64,000 bases of DNA, taken from a virus. The DNA is taken from IMG/VR virus record IMGVR_UViG_3300042448_000646, positions 1 through 64,000 of that record; one strand, written 5' to 3'. Numbering within the stretch: the first letter of the stretch is position 1; each line of letters begins with the position of its first letter. The notes beneath the pieces were generated by a model. That model was given only the letters and a program-made list of their open reading frames with translations. It made no database searches and was not told the DNA's origin. Below are positions 41,401-50,400 of the stretch, piece after piece. The translations under genes and the position numbers were made by a program.

Positions 41401-44009
41401 TGACTGAAAACTATTTCCAAGACAAGGAAATGTTTGCTCAGTTGATTGAAAGATTTACTCCTAAAGTAAACTTTGCTTGGCAGTATAACGGTGTGGCTAA
41501 ATACAATGGATACTTAAGTATTCCAAACTCAGGGCACAAACGTAGAAGTGTTAAGTTTGGTAATTATGCTCCAAGTGAAATTTTGAATTTTGGTCAGGGC
41601 GAAAAACCATTCCATAATAGATACAGAGAATCTAGTGTCTATTTATCTTTAAACACAACGTTTAATCATCATCACTCAAATATTATAGATAACTCTAGAT
41701 ACGTAGCGTCAGAGCATAATAAATCTCTACCTACTGACATAGATGATAGTAGAACGACAAGAGCATACTACGGGTCAATAAAAACTTACAGACCTAATCA
41801 ATATGGCCCGCTTACAAACTTGCGTTATTTGTCTACTGGGTATTCTGTAGATATTCAAATTAATCCAAATAACGGATTAGGGCAAATGCTAGAAACTTAC
41901 TATCCTGCATTTGGAGGAGATACATTTATCAATGCCTTTGCTTTAAAACGTAAGCATGCTTTCTTCCGTCAAAACTTAGCAGGTAGACCAGATGATATTC
42001 CATTTAACTATTACTTGTTTCCTAACTTAGGATATCCTAGTCACTTTTATGGATACAATGCTGCTGCTCAGGACATAGAAGCAGTTCTAAAAGACCAGTT
42101 GGACGACTTTCTTATTTGGGCATTAGTAGCGGCTGGTCTTGCAGGAGCCGCAGCTATATTTGGAGATGGTATTGCTGTAGGAGAAATAGCATTTGCTGCT
42201 TTAACTACAGGGTTTAAGTTAGCTACTTTAAATGTAGTATCCGACTTATTGGCTTCTACTAAACCTTATGTATTTTTAGATCAAGATGAAACATTTGCAA
42301 ACACTTGGTTAAGTATTGGAGTAGGTGGAACATACTTCTATTATAAGGGTATGATTTATTTATTCTCTTACGGTCTTCCTATTTTCTTTGTTGAGTCTGA
42401 CGTAAACGTAGATTTCCGTCATGGAAGAAATGACAAAGAAGAAAATTTCTATGGCTCAAAAGAACTTGGAGAAGTTCCTGACCAATGGTTGCAAGAAGTA
42501 ACTGTACCTATTAAGTACGATAACTTCTATAACTATAACTCTACTTACTCAATTCAGAATGTTATTAATCCTAACTTCCCATACAACGAAAATTACCCAG
42601 AACTGTATTGCGAAACTGACTTATACAATAGAGTAGTGTACTCAGATCCAGCAGGTAAATATGGTAAAGGAGATGCTTGGTTGAATTTTAGAAGAGGTAA
42701 CTTCTTTGACTTTCCTAAAAGTACAGGTAAATTAATTGCTTTAAATGGAGTAGAGAATGGTAAAGTGTATGCTCGTTTTGAAAATAATACTAAGGTATAC
42801 AATGCTTTAATTACTCTGGAGAGCAATAACCCTATTGCAATGGAGATTGGAAATGCTAGCATGTTTAACCAAAAGCCAATTGAGATGTCCACTGCGGATA
42901 TTGGGTATCTAGGTTCACAGCATAAAGCATTTGTAAAAACAACACACGGAGGATTTTGGGTTGACTCTCGTAGAGGTCATGTTTATCAAATTACAAGTGG
43001 AGGTATAGATGAAATTTCTTTAAGAGGATCGATGCAATGGTTTAAAGAAAACTTGCCTTTTAAAATTCTTAAGGACTTCCCTAACTTTCCTATAGACAAC
43101 ACCTTTAAAGGAATTGGTATATCTCTTGGATGGGACGAACGTTTCCACCGTTTATTCCTAACTAAGTTAGACTATAGACTAAAAGAACAATACCGAGGAT
43201 TTGTTACTTATGAGAATAAGAAACTATACTATAATGATACTGAGATTGAGTTTGGAGATTTGACCTATTTTGAAAATCATTCATTTACTATTTCTTACAG
43301 TGTACTTATTAAGTCTTGGATTTCTTTCCACTCTTTCTTACCAAGTGCATATGTTTCATTTGTAGATCACTTCCAGACTGTTACTCCCACAGGCACATGG
43401 AATCATAACCTATCTCCGTTAACCTATCAAACTTATTATAATCGTTTCTATCCTTACATCATTGAGTATACAGTAAACAATGCTCCAAATACTCACGTGG
43501 TTAACTCTATTAATTATAATCAAGATATCCACAAGTATTATAATAGGAACGATTACTATTCTTTAGGTTCGTATAACGATAAGAATACTCCTAACTTCAC
43601 TAAAGCTATAGTTTATAACAAAGAACAAACTTCAGGATTAGTTAATTTAATTGCTCAAATCCCAAATGATGCTCGTCAACGTTTACTATATCCAAGGGTA
43701 AGTAAGTTTGGAACAGAATTACTTGTAACTAAGAAAGATCTTAAAAATAACTTTAATGGATTCTGGGATGCTACTAACAATAAAGAAAACTTCCAAACTT
43801 TATTTAGCACTAAGTGGAATGATTTGAGTGCAGATTATCCAATTGACAAAGTAGTAAATCTAAAATCTGTTATTACCACAACAAGATTAGCAGGAAAACA
43901 AAAGATTCGTTCTACTTTCTGTAAAGTAAGACTTATTCAAGACAAGTTTAATAGATACAAGTTTATCAATAACCTACAATTTACACAAACAACAAACTCA
44001 ATAACATGA
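38415..44009 (+). CDS. Muzzle / stabilisation-type tail protein
   Basis: 1,864 residues. The start (KGNQNTKGLNLDSVNWQV, ALNANIMSHDGNTFTYTNE) matches the conserved beginning of the crass-like stabilisation or muzzle protein, and position after the rings fits. This protein forms the distal tail barrel in crass-like virions. Distinct traits: a Cys-rich cluster near residues 250-275 (CCDYEP, ECCQDCCQDC) and further Cys pairs to about 440; a hydrophobic stretch at about 1234-1268 (LIWALVAAGLAGAAAIFG) that could be membrane-active. Longer than I would expect for the family, through the N-terminal Cys-rich region. Confidence 0.8.
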   Translation: MEIKGNQNTKGLNLDSVNWQVEGSQLTWALNANIMSHDGNTFTYTNEMSNQICVDFSSFKNGYRINGLLNIVEQNKVIVFLVGPDGKGEIGVITNNGLDCVELDSVETDCGCVGGKVIKDSVVKATTTVTSNSTTCFYGIIYETIDDGSGTYVSNYGFNYADCNGNKVSGNTSSLTFKTIEQWYIELGYTNFTNTNATYLSQVVSLICYDSVATIDYITELGAISSNVSPLQHPNPILYDTFPCAATVVEKTCCDYEPVLIDECCQDCCQDCYTVTLETFNTSVPLGGSTGQVVIEYTDCNGIVRGIETPNNTFEGYGSFNMIKDSWRVIQRGKPGVEVRVAYEQVFSTGNCKPCLNPAPENCCLNFDIENPIYATYRVDQCETRVYFVDKKNPPRYLSLEFPLNRDACGEAQDCGGKKLVTKKSCGELNIFPNTCHPKVTPIRVSNGGQLKAGNYQFSIAYTDEEGAELTDYFDFCQPIPIFEKKLTNLTDYQTNYAITVQIDHKVNIFEYFSLVVAETIQGGTTNYYLIGTYRVQQQYLTDSIIYTGEYKSTFSSIAPLVRTPYYNTAGIVENQNDILMLADLEKEYQYNFQPLANKLKLQWETVKMPHGDKWDYSNPEVVHMFRTYQRDEVYAFGIKFKLKTGKYTEVFHIPGRAKNASLGDTTSIPITNTDYFTEDGDCLDVAAPKEKWQVYNTAGQGQVFTANPPTELEKQFSCAIYNDKRGEFAYWESTEKYPCNEEIWDTDAWGNSLANQPIRFHKFPDSLVNHIHDGIYATGNVFPAFDNKSHIYPIGVRVDADVFNNLINTLEIANPANANKPFYAKDLICGYEVVYATRVGHKSIVAKGLLYDVGKYRTDEGSKEYYYPNYPFNDINWRGSSSVSDPYLRTSGDWYKKQDRRNKNENLGDFSHNGFTDNNIINYKHSRFTFHSPDTHFSYPKIGSELKLETLEIGSVMGHFVEVDEHSKIKLYTDKIQTVSNLLSILLNIKDYRIMTENYFQDKEMFAQLIERFTPKVNFAWQYNGVAKYNGYLSIPNSGHKRRSVKFGNYAPSEILNFGQGEKPFHNRYRESSVYLSLNTTFNHHHSNIIDNSRYVASEHNKSLPTDIDDSRTTRAYYGSIKTYRPNQYGPLTNLRYLSTGYSVDIQINPNNGLGQMLETYYPAFGGDTFINAFALKRKHAFFRQNLAGRPDDIPFNYYLFPNLGYPSHFYGYNAAAQDIEAVLKDQLDDFLIWALVAAGLAGAAAIFGDGIAVGEIAFAALTTGFKLATLNVVSDLLASTKPYVFLDQDETFANTWLSIGVGGTYFYYKGMIYLFSYGLPIFFVESDVNVDFRHGRNDKEENFYGSKELGEVPDQWLQEVTVPIKYDNFYNYNSTYSIQNVINPNFPYNENYPELYCETDLYNRVVYSDPAGKYGKGDAWLNFRRGNFFDFPKSTGKLIALNGVENGKVYARFENNTKVYNALITLESNNPIAMEIGNASMFNQKPIEMSTADIGYLGSQHKAFVKTTHGGFWVDSRRGHVYQITSGGIDEISLRGSMQWFKENLPFKILKDFPNFPIDNTFKGIGISLGWDERFHRLFLTKLDYRLKEQYRGFVTYENKKLYYNDTEIEFGDLTYFENHSFTISYSVLIKSWISFHSFLPSAYVSFVDHFQTVTPTGTWNHNLSPLTYQTYYNRFYPYIIEYTVNNAPNTHVVNSINYNQDIHKYYNRNDYYSLGSYNDKNTPNFTKAIVYNKEQTSGLVNLIAQIPNDARQRLLYPRVSKFGTELLVTKKDLKNNFNGFWDATNNKENFQTLFSTKWNDLSADYPIDKVVNLKSVITTTRLAGKQKIRSTFCKVRLIQDKFNRYKFINNLQFTQTTNSIT

Positions 44010-44383
44010 TACCAGAAGTAATCAGTTCAGTAAAACCCGAAGTGGTTTTAGGACAGATGTTTCAGTCTAGAGATATGATGCACATTGCACATTTTCAAAC
44101 TACATCTTACGCACAGCACACTACATTGCAAAAGTATTACGAAGGAATTCTAGGACTTGCAGATGAGATAACAGAAGTATACTTCGGTTGTCTAGGAAAA
44201 AGGTTAAATTTTAAAATTCCTTCCTCTGACTATATGAATCCTGAGACTCACTTAAAACAGTTTAAGGATTATATAAAAAAGCACCGAACTGTTTTTGGTT
44301 CTGACAGAACAGATGTACAAAATCTTATAGATGAATTAATCGCTTTAATCAATAAGACATTATATTTGCTTACCTTAAGTTAA
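44006..44383 (+). CDS. Ferritin/Dps-like four-helix protein
   Basis: 125 residues. The segment RDMMHIAHFQTTSYAQHTTLQKYYEGILGLADEITEVYFG is split between two helices with regularly placed His and Glu (H-x-x-H, later D-E-x-x-E), as in ferritin-like or Dps-like proteins. Similar small proteins occur in phage virion blocks as families of unknown function. It may be a structural helper without iron chemistry. Overlaps the muzzle stop by ATGA. Confidence 0.65.
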   Translation: MIPEVISSVKPEVVLGQMFQSRDMMHIAHFQTTSYAQHTTLQKYYEGILGLADEITEVYFGCLGKRLNFKIPSSDYMNPETHLKQFKDYIKKHRTVFGSDRTDVQNLIDELIALINKTLYLLTLS

Positions 44384-44387
44384 ACTA

Positions 44388-45623
44388 ATGAAATCATCTC
44401 TGTTTGAATACTATAAATCCAAGTATAAGGTAGGAGGTAAAACTCCTGTCAACTCTAAGGGTATGTGGTATCAAGATGGTGATGTAGTAGTTCCTTCTAA
44501 TCAAATTACTATGAAGGGCCCTAACGGAGAAAAGGATTATTTTGATTCTCCTATCTTAGGTATAGGTATGTTATCAGGAGATAGTCAAGTAATGCAGCCT
44601 GGACAAGACTATTCATTTCCTAAGGACAATGCAGTTTTTGAAAAGAAAATGCAGATGGGAGCAAAAACTAAAGACTTAACTCTTGATCAACAGACTCGTT
44701 TAAGGAACTATATAAAAGAACCCCAAATTGAAAATATTAATTTACCCTCATGGTTAGGTCTATCCTCAGGTGCTACTGACTATGCAAAAAGAATGGGGCA
44801 AAGAAGTTCTGAACAGTTAATAAATAATCCTGGAGATATCTCAAACCAAGTAAGTGATGCTTTTAAAGAAGGTTTAGATTATTCTATAAATGCGGCATTG
44901 CCTACTAAACTAGGACAACTTAGTAGTGAAGGGACTTATAATCCTTTTGGAGAGAATACTTTACAAAGTATGTATAGTGGTTTAACTTATAATAAATCAT
45001 TCCCAAAAGGATCTATCACTTTAAGTCCAGATAGACAAGAAGTACAACTTAGAGGTAAGTCAGGTAATGTTGGATATAAAAGAAACCTATCTAATGAAGA
45101 GACTATTTCTCAATTGGCGTTTAATTTAAATATCTTGCCTGAGGCTTTGGCTTTATATGGAGAAGGTAGAATTTCAGATAAAAATATGATTCCTTCAGAT
45201 TATGATAGCGCTATGAATACTGCTAACTATAATCTGAATGCTGGTGTTAGAGGAAACGCAGGTGCGCTGACCTATGATGTGAGTGGTAATTATAATCCAA
45301 AAGAAGGTTATGCTTATCAAGGAAATGCAGAACTGTCTTTACTTAAAGATAAATTAAAACTAAAAGGAAATGTTTCTGGTAGTCAAAAAGCAGGTGTAGA
45401 ATCTATGTCTGCAGAAGCAAGAGCCCGCCTTTTGAAAAATTTAGAATTAAAAGCAGGTTATAATCAATCTGGAAAAGACCGTGGTAATTTTAACTTAGGT
45501 TTAAGTTACAGCAAAGCTTTTCAAATGGGAGGCGGTATATCTATCCCTGGGATTAATGGAAGCGTTGTAGCTAACGTTAACTCAAGTACATTAAAAGATA
45601 GCTATAAAAAGAATAAAAAATGA
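44388..45623 (+). CDS. Virion (cargo-block) protein with beta-barrel-like C-terminus
   Basis: 411 residues. N-terminal part (GMWYQDGDVVVPSNQI, MQPGQDYSFPKDNAVFEKKM) has a conserved look shared with proteins of this block in crass-like phages. From about residue 190 to 395 the chain alternates polar and hydrophobic residues in hairpins (NLNAGVRGNAGALTYDV, NLELKAGYNQSG, NFNLGLSYSKAF), like an outer-membrane beta-barrel. A virion protein of this kind could form part of a trans-envelope conduit at DNA ejection; that is inference. Confidence 0.7.
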   Translation: MKSSLFEYYKSKYKVGGKTPVNSKGMWYQDGDVVVPSNQITMKGPNGEKDYFDSPILGIGMLSGDSQVMQPGQDYSFPKDNAVFEKKMQMGAKTKDLTLDQQTRLRNYIKEPQIENINLPSWLGLSSGATDYAKRMGQRSSEQLINNPGDISNQVSDAFKEGLDYSINAALPTKLGQLSSEGTYNPFGENTLQSMYSGLTYNKSFPKGSITLSPDRQEVQLRGKSGNVGYKRNLSNEETISQLAFNLNILPEALALYGEGRISDKNMIPSDYDSAMNTANYNLNAGVRGNAGALTYDVSGNYNPKEGYAYQGNAELSLLKDKLKLKGNVSGSQKAGVESMSAEARARLLKNLELKAGYNQSGKDRGNFNLGLSYSKAFQMGGGISIPGINGSVVANVNSSTLKDSYKKNKK

Positions 45624-47206
45624 AAAAGCAAATGATAAAACGGGCTGACGGTTCCTACTCTCAGAGAGGGTTGTGGGATAACATTAGAGCGAATAGAGGT
45701 AGTGGTAAAAAACCTACTGCCCAGATGCTCAAACAGGAACGTAAGATTAAATCTAACATGGCAGATGGGGGAATAAACAATCCTGGATTCCAAGCATTGC
45801 CAGGATACGTTCAAGCTAAGATAAGATCTAATATGCAAGAAGGAGGAATGACAGGTTCCCCTATTGTAGATATGATTAATAGTCAACCGCAGATGCCTAT
45901 GATGCAAATGGGAGGAAGTATGCCTCAGACTAGTGCAGGGCGTTCTGTGCTTCAAGAAGCAATGTCAATGAGTACAATGCAGTCAGGAGGTAAAATGCCT
46001 GCTGATATTGCACGTGCCCGTTTTATGGCTGCGGCTAATGGCGATGCCTCTCAAGCAAAAGAAACTGCTTCTAAGTATGGCTACAAAATGCAAACAGGAG
46101 GTTACAGACCTTCTATAAGAATTGGAGATAGAGGAAACTATAGTGGGTCTGATAATACTATGGCTCCTAACCCAGCAATCATGCAACAGAGAGTTGCAGA
46201 GGGACAAGCTTTAATAAAAAAGACAAGTACCGAACAAGGAAAAATTCAAGCTCAACAAGCAAAACAAAGAGCACAAAGTAATATTGCTGCAAACAGAGTT
46301 AAGCAAGAACAAAAAGCGGCTGCTGCTAAAGCTCAACAAGTTTCTGATATGAAGGCTAGAATTGAAGATTCTAAAGTTGTACAAGATATGTCTTTATCAG
46401 ATCAATTTAAACCTGAGAATATTGAAAGAGCTACACAAGCTACTGGTGATAAATTCCGTTTGTTTGGGCCTTCTTCTCCATTAGTTACTAGCGGATTGTT
46501 TGAAGCTGACCCTAGTAGTATGTTTGATAACTATCTAAACCCTGCAAAACTTGTAGGTGATATGGCTACTAACTTAGGACAAGGTATTAATGAAACTGCT
46601 AAGACAGGAGATTTTACAGCACTTGGTACAGCATTAGCTACTCCTGTTATTGCTGGTGCAACTATGGGATATTTAAAAGCACCAATACATTCTTTGGAAA
46701 AACAAGCAGTTAACTATTTAACTAAAAATGTAAATAGCGCAGCCTTAGGTACAGCACTTGCTAACCCAACTATATCTACTGGAGTTGGAGTAGGTGCTGG
46801 TTTATTAAGTCAAGGAATTAGAGGAAGTGTTAAAACTGCAGCACAAGCAGCTGAACATGATTTAGTACATAGAGCAACAGCTCCTACTATTTTAGCAGCT
46901 CATAAGAATGGAGGTACTATTAAAGATATGTACTACATGAAAAAAGGAGGGCAGTTCCCAGACCGTTATAAAAAGATGGGATTCTCTGGAGTAGACCAAC
47001 CAAAGAAAACTACTAGTGGTGGTAAGAGTCATGCTGTAGTTACTAAAGTTGATGGTAACTATAAGTTAATTCGTTTTGGTCAAGCAGGTGTGTCAGGGTC
47101 TCCTGATGGTTCTGCTCGTAATGAAAGATTTAAATCACGTCATGCAAAGAATATAGCTAAAGGTAAATCTTCTGCTGCATACTGGGCTAATAAAGTTAAA
47201 TGGTAA
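45620..47206 (+). CDS. Conserved virion protein with RGLWDNIRAN and RHAKN...YWANKVKW signatures
   Basis: 528 residues. Residues about 12-45 hold the conserved signature SQRGLWDNIRANRGSGKK followed by a KQERKIK helix. The C-terminal 60 residues hold RFGQAGVSGSPDG and RHAKNIAKGKSSAAYWANK, another conserved phage signature. Between them are Met/Gly/Gln-rich stretches (PQMPMMQMGG), an Ala/Gln coiled coil and a hydrophobic Ala/Gly-rich region. Both signatures occur in other phage genomes, sometimes as separate proteins. Probably a packaged ejection protein. Confidence 0.72.
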   Translation: MKKQMIKRADGSYSQRGLWDNIRANRGSGKKPTAQMLKQERKIKSNMADGGINNPGFQALPGYVQAKIRSNMQEGGMTGSPIVDMINSQPQMPMMQMGGSMPQTSAGRSVLQEAMSMSTMQSGGKMPADIARARFMAAANGDASQAKETASKYGYKMQTGGYRPSIRIGDRGNYSGSDNTMAPNPAIMQQRVAEGQALIKKTSTEQGKIQAQQAKQRAQSNIAANRVKQEQKAAAAKAQQVSDMKARIEDSKVVQDMSLSDQFKPENIERATQATGDKFRLFGPSSPLVTSGLFEADPSSMFDNYLNPAKLVGDMATNLGQGINETAKTGDFTALGTALATPVIAGATMGYLKAPIHSLEKQAVNYLTKNVNSAALGTALANPTISTGVGVGAGLLSQGIRGSVKTAAQAAEHDLVHRATAPTILAAHKNGGTIKDMYYMKKGGQFPDRYKKMGFSGVDQPKKTTSGGKSHAVVTKVDGNYKLIRFGQAGVSGSPDGSARNERFKSRHAKNIAKGKSSAAYWANKVKW

Positions 47207-47207
47207 T

Positions 47208-47360
47208 ATGGCAACTAAAAAATCTGCGAAAGTAACAACTAACTCTACTTCATTTAAAGAGAAGTCAAAAGTTAGTCGTCCTGGAGTTCATGCTAAAACT
47301 AAATCTTCTAAGTTAAAGCAGAGTAAGAACTACCAGAAAGCTTCTAGAGGTCAGGGTTAG
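47208..47360 (+). CDS. Small conserved basic protein (SRPGVHAKTKSSKLKQ signature)
   Basis: 50 residues, start ATG one base after the preceding stop. Lys/Ser/Thr-rich, with SRPGVHAKTKSSKLKQSKNY and RGQG at the end. A short basic protein with this signature accompanies the cargo block in crass-like and related phages. Probably binds nucleic acid or a virion protein; no fold can be proposed. Confidence 0.75.
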   Translation: MATKKSAKVTTNSTSFKEKSKVSRPGVHAKTKSSKLKQSKNYQKASRGQG

Positions 47361-47367
47361 TATACTC

Positions 47368-47397
47368 TTGATTTTTATTGACAATAGAGTATATTTG
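47368..47397 (+). promoter_or_regulatory. Bacteroidota-type promoter of the giant cargo genes
   Basis: TTGATT at 47368-47373, 16 bases, then TATATTTG at 47390-47397. Start codon at 47459. Confidence 0.78.
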
Positions 47398-47409
47398 CAT
47401 TTAAACTTT

Positions 47410-47429
47410 TTAAGTGCAAATACACTTAA
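47410..47429 (+). promoter_or_regulatory. Palindrome in the leader, operator candidate
   Basis: TTAAGTG (47410-47416), CAAATA, CACTTAA (47423-47429): a perfect 7-base inverted repeat a few bases after the expected transcription start. No T tract follows, so it is more likely an operator or 5' hairpin than a terminator. Confidence 0.45.
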
Positions 47430-47458
47430 CTTATAAAGTTAATTAATATTTGAAGTTA

Positions 47459-50400
47459 ATGAACACTGGAAAAAATAGAGTTAAAGGTCTAAAGACTGAA
47501 CTTTTTAAGAAGAAGTATCAGACTGACCCTGTAGTAACAAACCCATCAGAGGTTGTGTTGAATGCACAGGGATCAAAGTTAAGGAATGGGCAGGTAAGTA
47601 AAATAGAAGGAAGAAGTTTGTCGGATATGGTCACAGACCAAACTAAACAATTTGAAGACAAACTAGCAAGTCAGCAATCCTACTTTAATAGATACCCTGT
47701 ACAAGGAACTGCTCCAAAGCAATATACTCCAGAACAGATAAAGGCAATGCGTGAAGCATTTCCAATGTCTCCTGAAGATTTCCAAACAGCTAATAGTTAT
47801 GGAATTACAGGTATTCCTGATCTAACTGCAGGTCAAGGAATTAATGATTTTCGTAATCAAGAACAAGTACTAGGTGCTACTGAACAGCTTACCTCTACTC
47901 CTAAATCACTTCAAAATTTCCAAGACCCTGCATTTAACGAAAGAGTAAAAGCAGCCTCTGAAGAATCTCTTAACGCTAAACCTAGTTTTGGGAATAATTG
48001 GAGAACTATGGTTAATGATACTGATTGGAGAAATGTAATTCGCACAGGTACAGGTCTAGTTTCTGCTACAAAGGGAATTTATGAGGATGTTCAAACCCGA
48101 GGAGACATAAACCAACGTATTCAGAATTTAAATGATAAACCTAGGTATATGCCTAATGAATACGAGTATATGGGAAAGCCTGGAAGTCAAAGTGTAATTT
48201 ATGCTAAAGACGGGGCTATGATTCGTAGAGGTACAGACTCAGGTGCAGAGGAAGCAGAGTTAGAACGTGGTGAGATGTTTATGTTGCCTAACATGGATAG
48301 CTATGTAGTAGGAGGAAAGAAGCACTCACAAGGTGGAGAAGATTTTGTTTTGCCTGAGGGCACTATTGTATTCTCAGACTACTTAAAAGTTCCTGGTTTA
48401 AAAACCACTTTTGCAGAAGAAGCTAAGAAGTTTGATATAACTAAATACAAAGAGACTCTTGAGAATCTTCATAGCAAGTCTGTAGATAGAACTACTGCTG
48501 AAGTAATGATGGGGCGTAACACAAAGAAACTTCAAGAGTTGTTTCAGATTCAACAAGGTATTAATGGGAACTCTAATGGAGAGATGGAACCTGAAGGTAT
48601 TAGGCAAGGACAAAAAGGTTTAGTTAGTGTAGGATCCGTAGTTGCAGCAAACCAACCTCAAACTGCTTCTATGGCTCTCACTCCTGAGCAACAAAAAGAA
48701 TACTATCATAATCAAGGGATGTTTGATAACCCTAGCTATACATATGAAAATCAAGTAAAAAAGGCTTTTCCTGAAAAGTCTTCAAGTTGGAAAGAACAAG
48801 ACTTGAGTATTGTAGCAGATGAGGCGGATGCATTAACTAAACAGATACAAGATAGAGTTCAAGCTGCAGAAAATAATAGAGTAGCGGCACAAGCAACTCC
48901 TAATCCATCTGGTACTTTAGGAGCAAATCCAGTAACAGTAGCAAATAGTGCAACTGAACTAGTTAATAAAACAGCTGACCCTAGTGCTGCAGGAACTGTA
49001 ACTAATTCAAATGCAACAGATCCTTCTTCAATGCATTACAAAACTTTACCTAATGGTAAAAAAGTATTTGTAGAAGGTCAAGGAGAATTTAAAGGAAAAA
49101 GTTATAGAGACCAGTACGGAGGAGATGTATTTAACTTAGTTAGAAACAGATTAAATGAATACGGAGAAACTTTAAACCCTACTCTTTTATCTGCTTACCA
49201 ACTACAGATAAAGGATAAGAACTTAATGGTAAAAGACTCTAACGAACTTGTAGATATTATGGAATCAGGAAACCATTCTTTAGATTCTATGAGACAATTC
49301 TACAAAGGTATTGGCATGGAAGATGTTTTGTTTAATCCTGAGTTAGATAGATCTAAAGATGGAAATGAAGCTCAAAAGAAATCAGCTCAATTATTTGCAG
49401 ACTATGTTAAAAGTCCTCAGTACCTAGCGGATGTTAAAGCAGGTAAAGCGTCTCCTTATATTCCTTGGTTAAAGACTCAACCAAAAGAAGTTAAAAATGC
49501 TAAAGGAGAAGTAACAGGATATACTTTAGACGCTCCTGAGATGAGTCAGGAGTTTACTCAAAAATATCAAGCAGCTTACAAAGCTTTTGGTGCAGTTAAA
49601 CAAACGCAGAAAGGAAAGTCCACAGACATGCTGAAAGGTTTTAGGATTGCTCCTGAAGGACTTTCAGATCACATGTGGATGGGACTTCCTATATCTCCTG
49701 TAGATGAATGGGGGGGTAATACAACAATTGGGCAGATTAGTGCTTTTGAAGATGAAGAGCCTAAGAAGCCCGAAAAACCTCCAGGAACCCCAGTAAAAAC
49801 TACTGATAATGGAAATACTTATAATAAGCAACTAGAAAATGCTACTATGGGTAAGTATACTCCTGAAGGTTTTGATTATCCTCAGTTAGCTCCAGAGATT
49901 TATGGAGCAGCGGCTAGTCAAATGTTTGCTTATGCTCCTATGGATTATAATGCACCATATGTAATGCCTCAGACTTTGAACATTCAACCTCAACTTCAAG
50001 ATGTAGATAGTTCATACATGGCTGCACTTAATGCAGGAGCTGATCCTAATAGTGCATTGATTGCTACTTTAGGTGCTAAACAAAAACTATACTCAGAGAA
50101 ACAAAACTTTGATGGACAGCAAAGAGCACAAGTAGACCAAATAAATGCAAGTGCTCGTTGGCAAGAAGATGTATCTGATATGCAGTCTTTGGATAAAGTA
50201 TACAATAGTTTAATTGCACAAGCCGATGATGCTGTTACTGCACAACGTCAAGCTTTAGTAAAATCAGCATCTGATAAAAGAGCTGTTTGGAAAATGGAAG
50301 AAGCTAGAAAACAATTCTGGTATAACAACTTTGTTAAGAGTTTTGACTACGACCCTAAGACACGTTCTATGGTTGTTAAGAAAGACGCAAGTAAAGAGTT

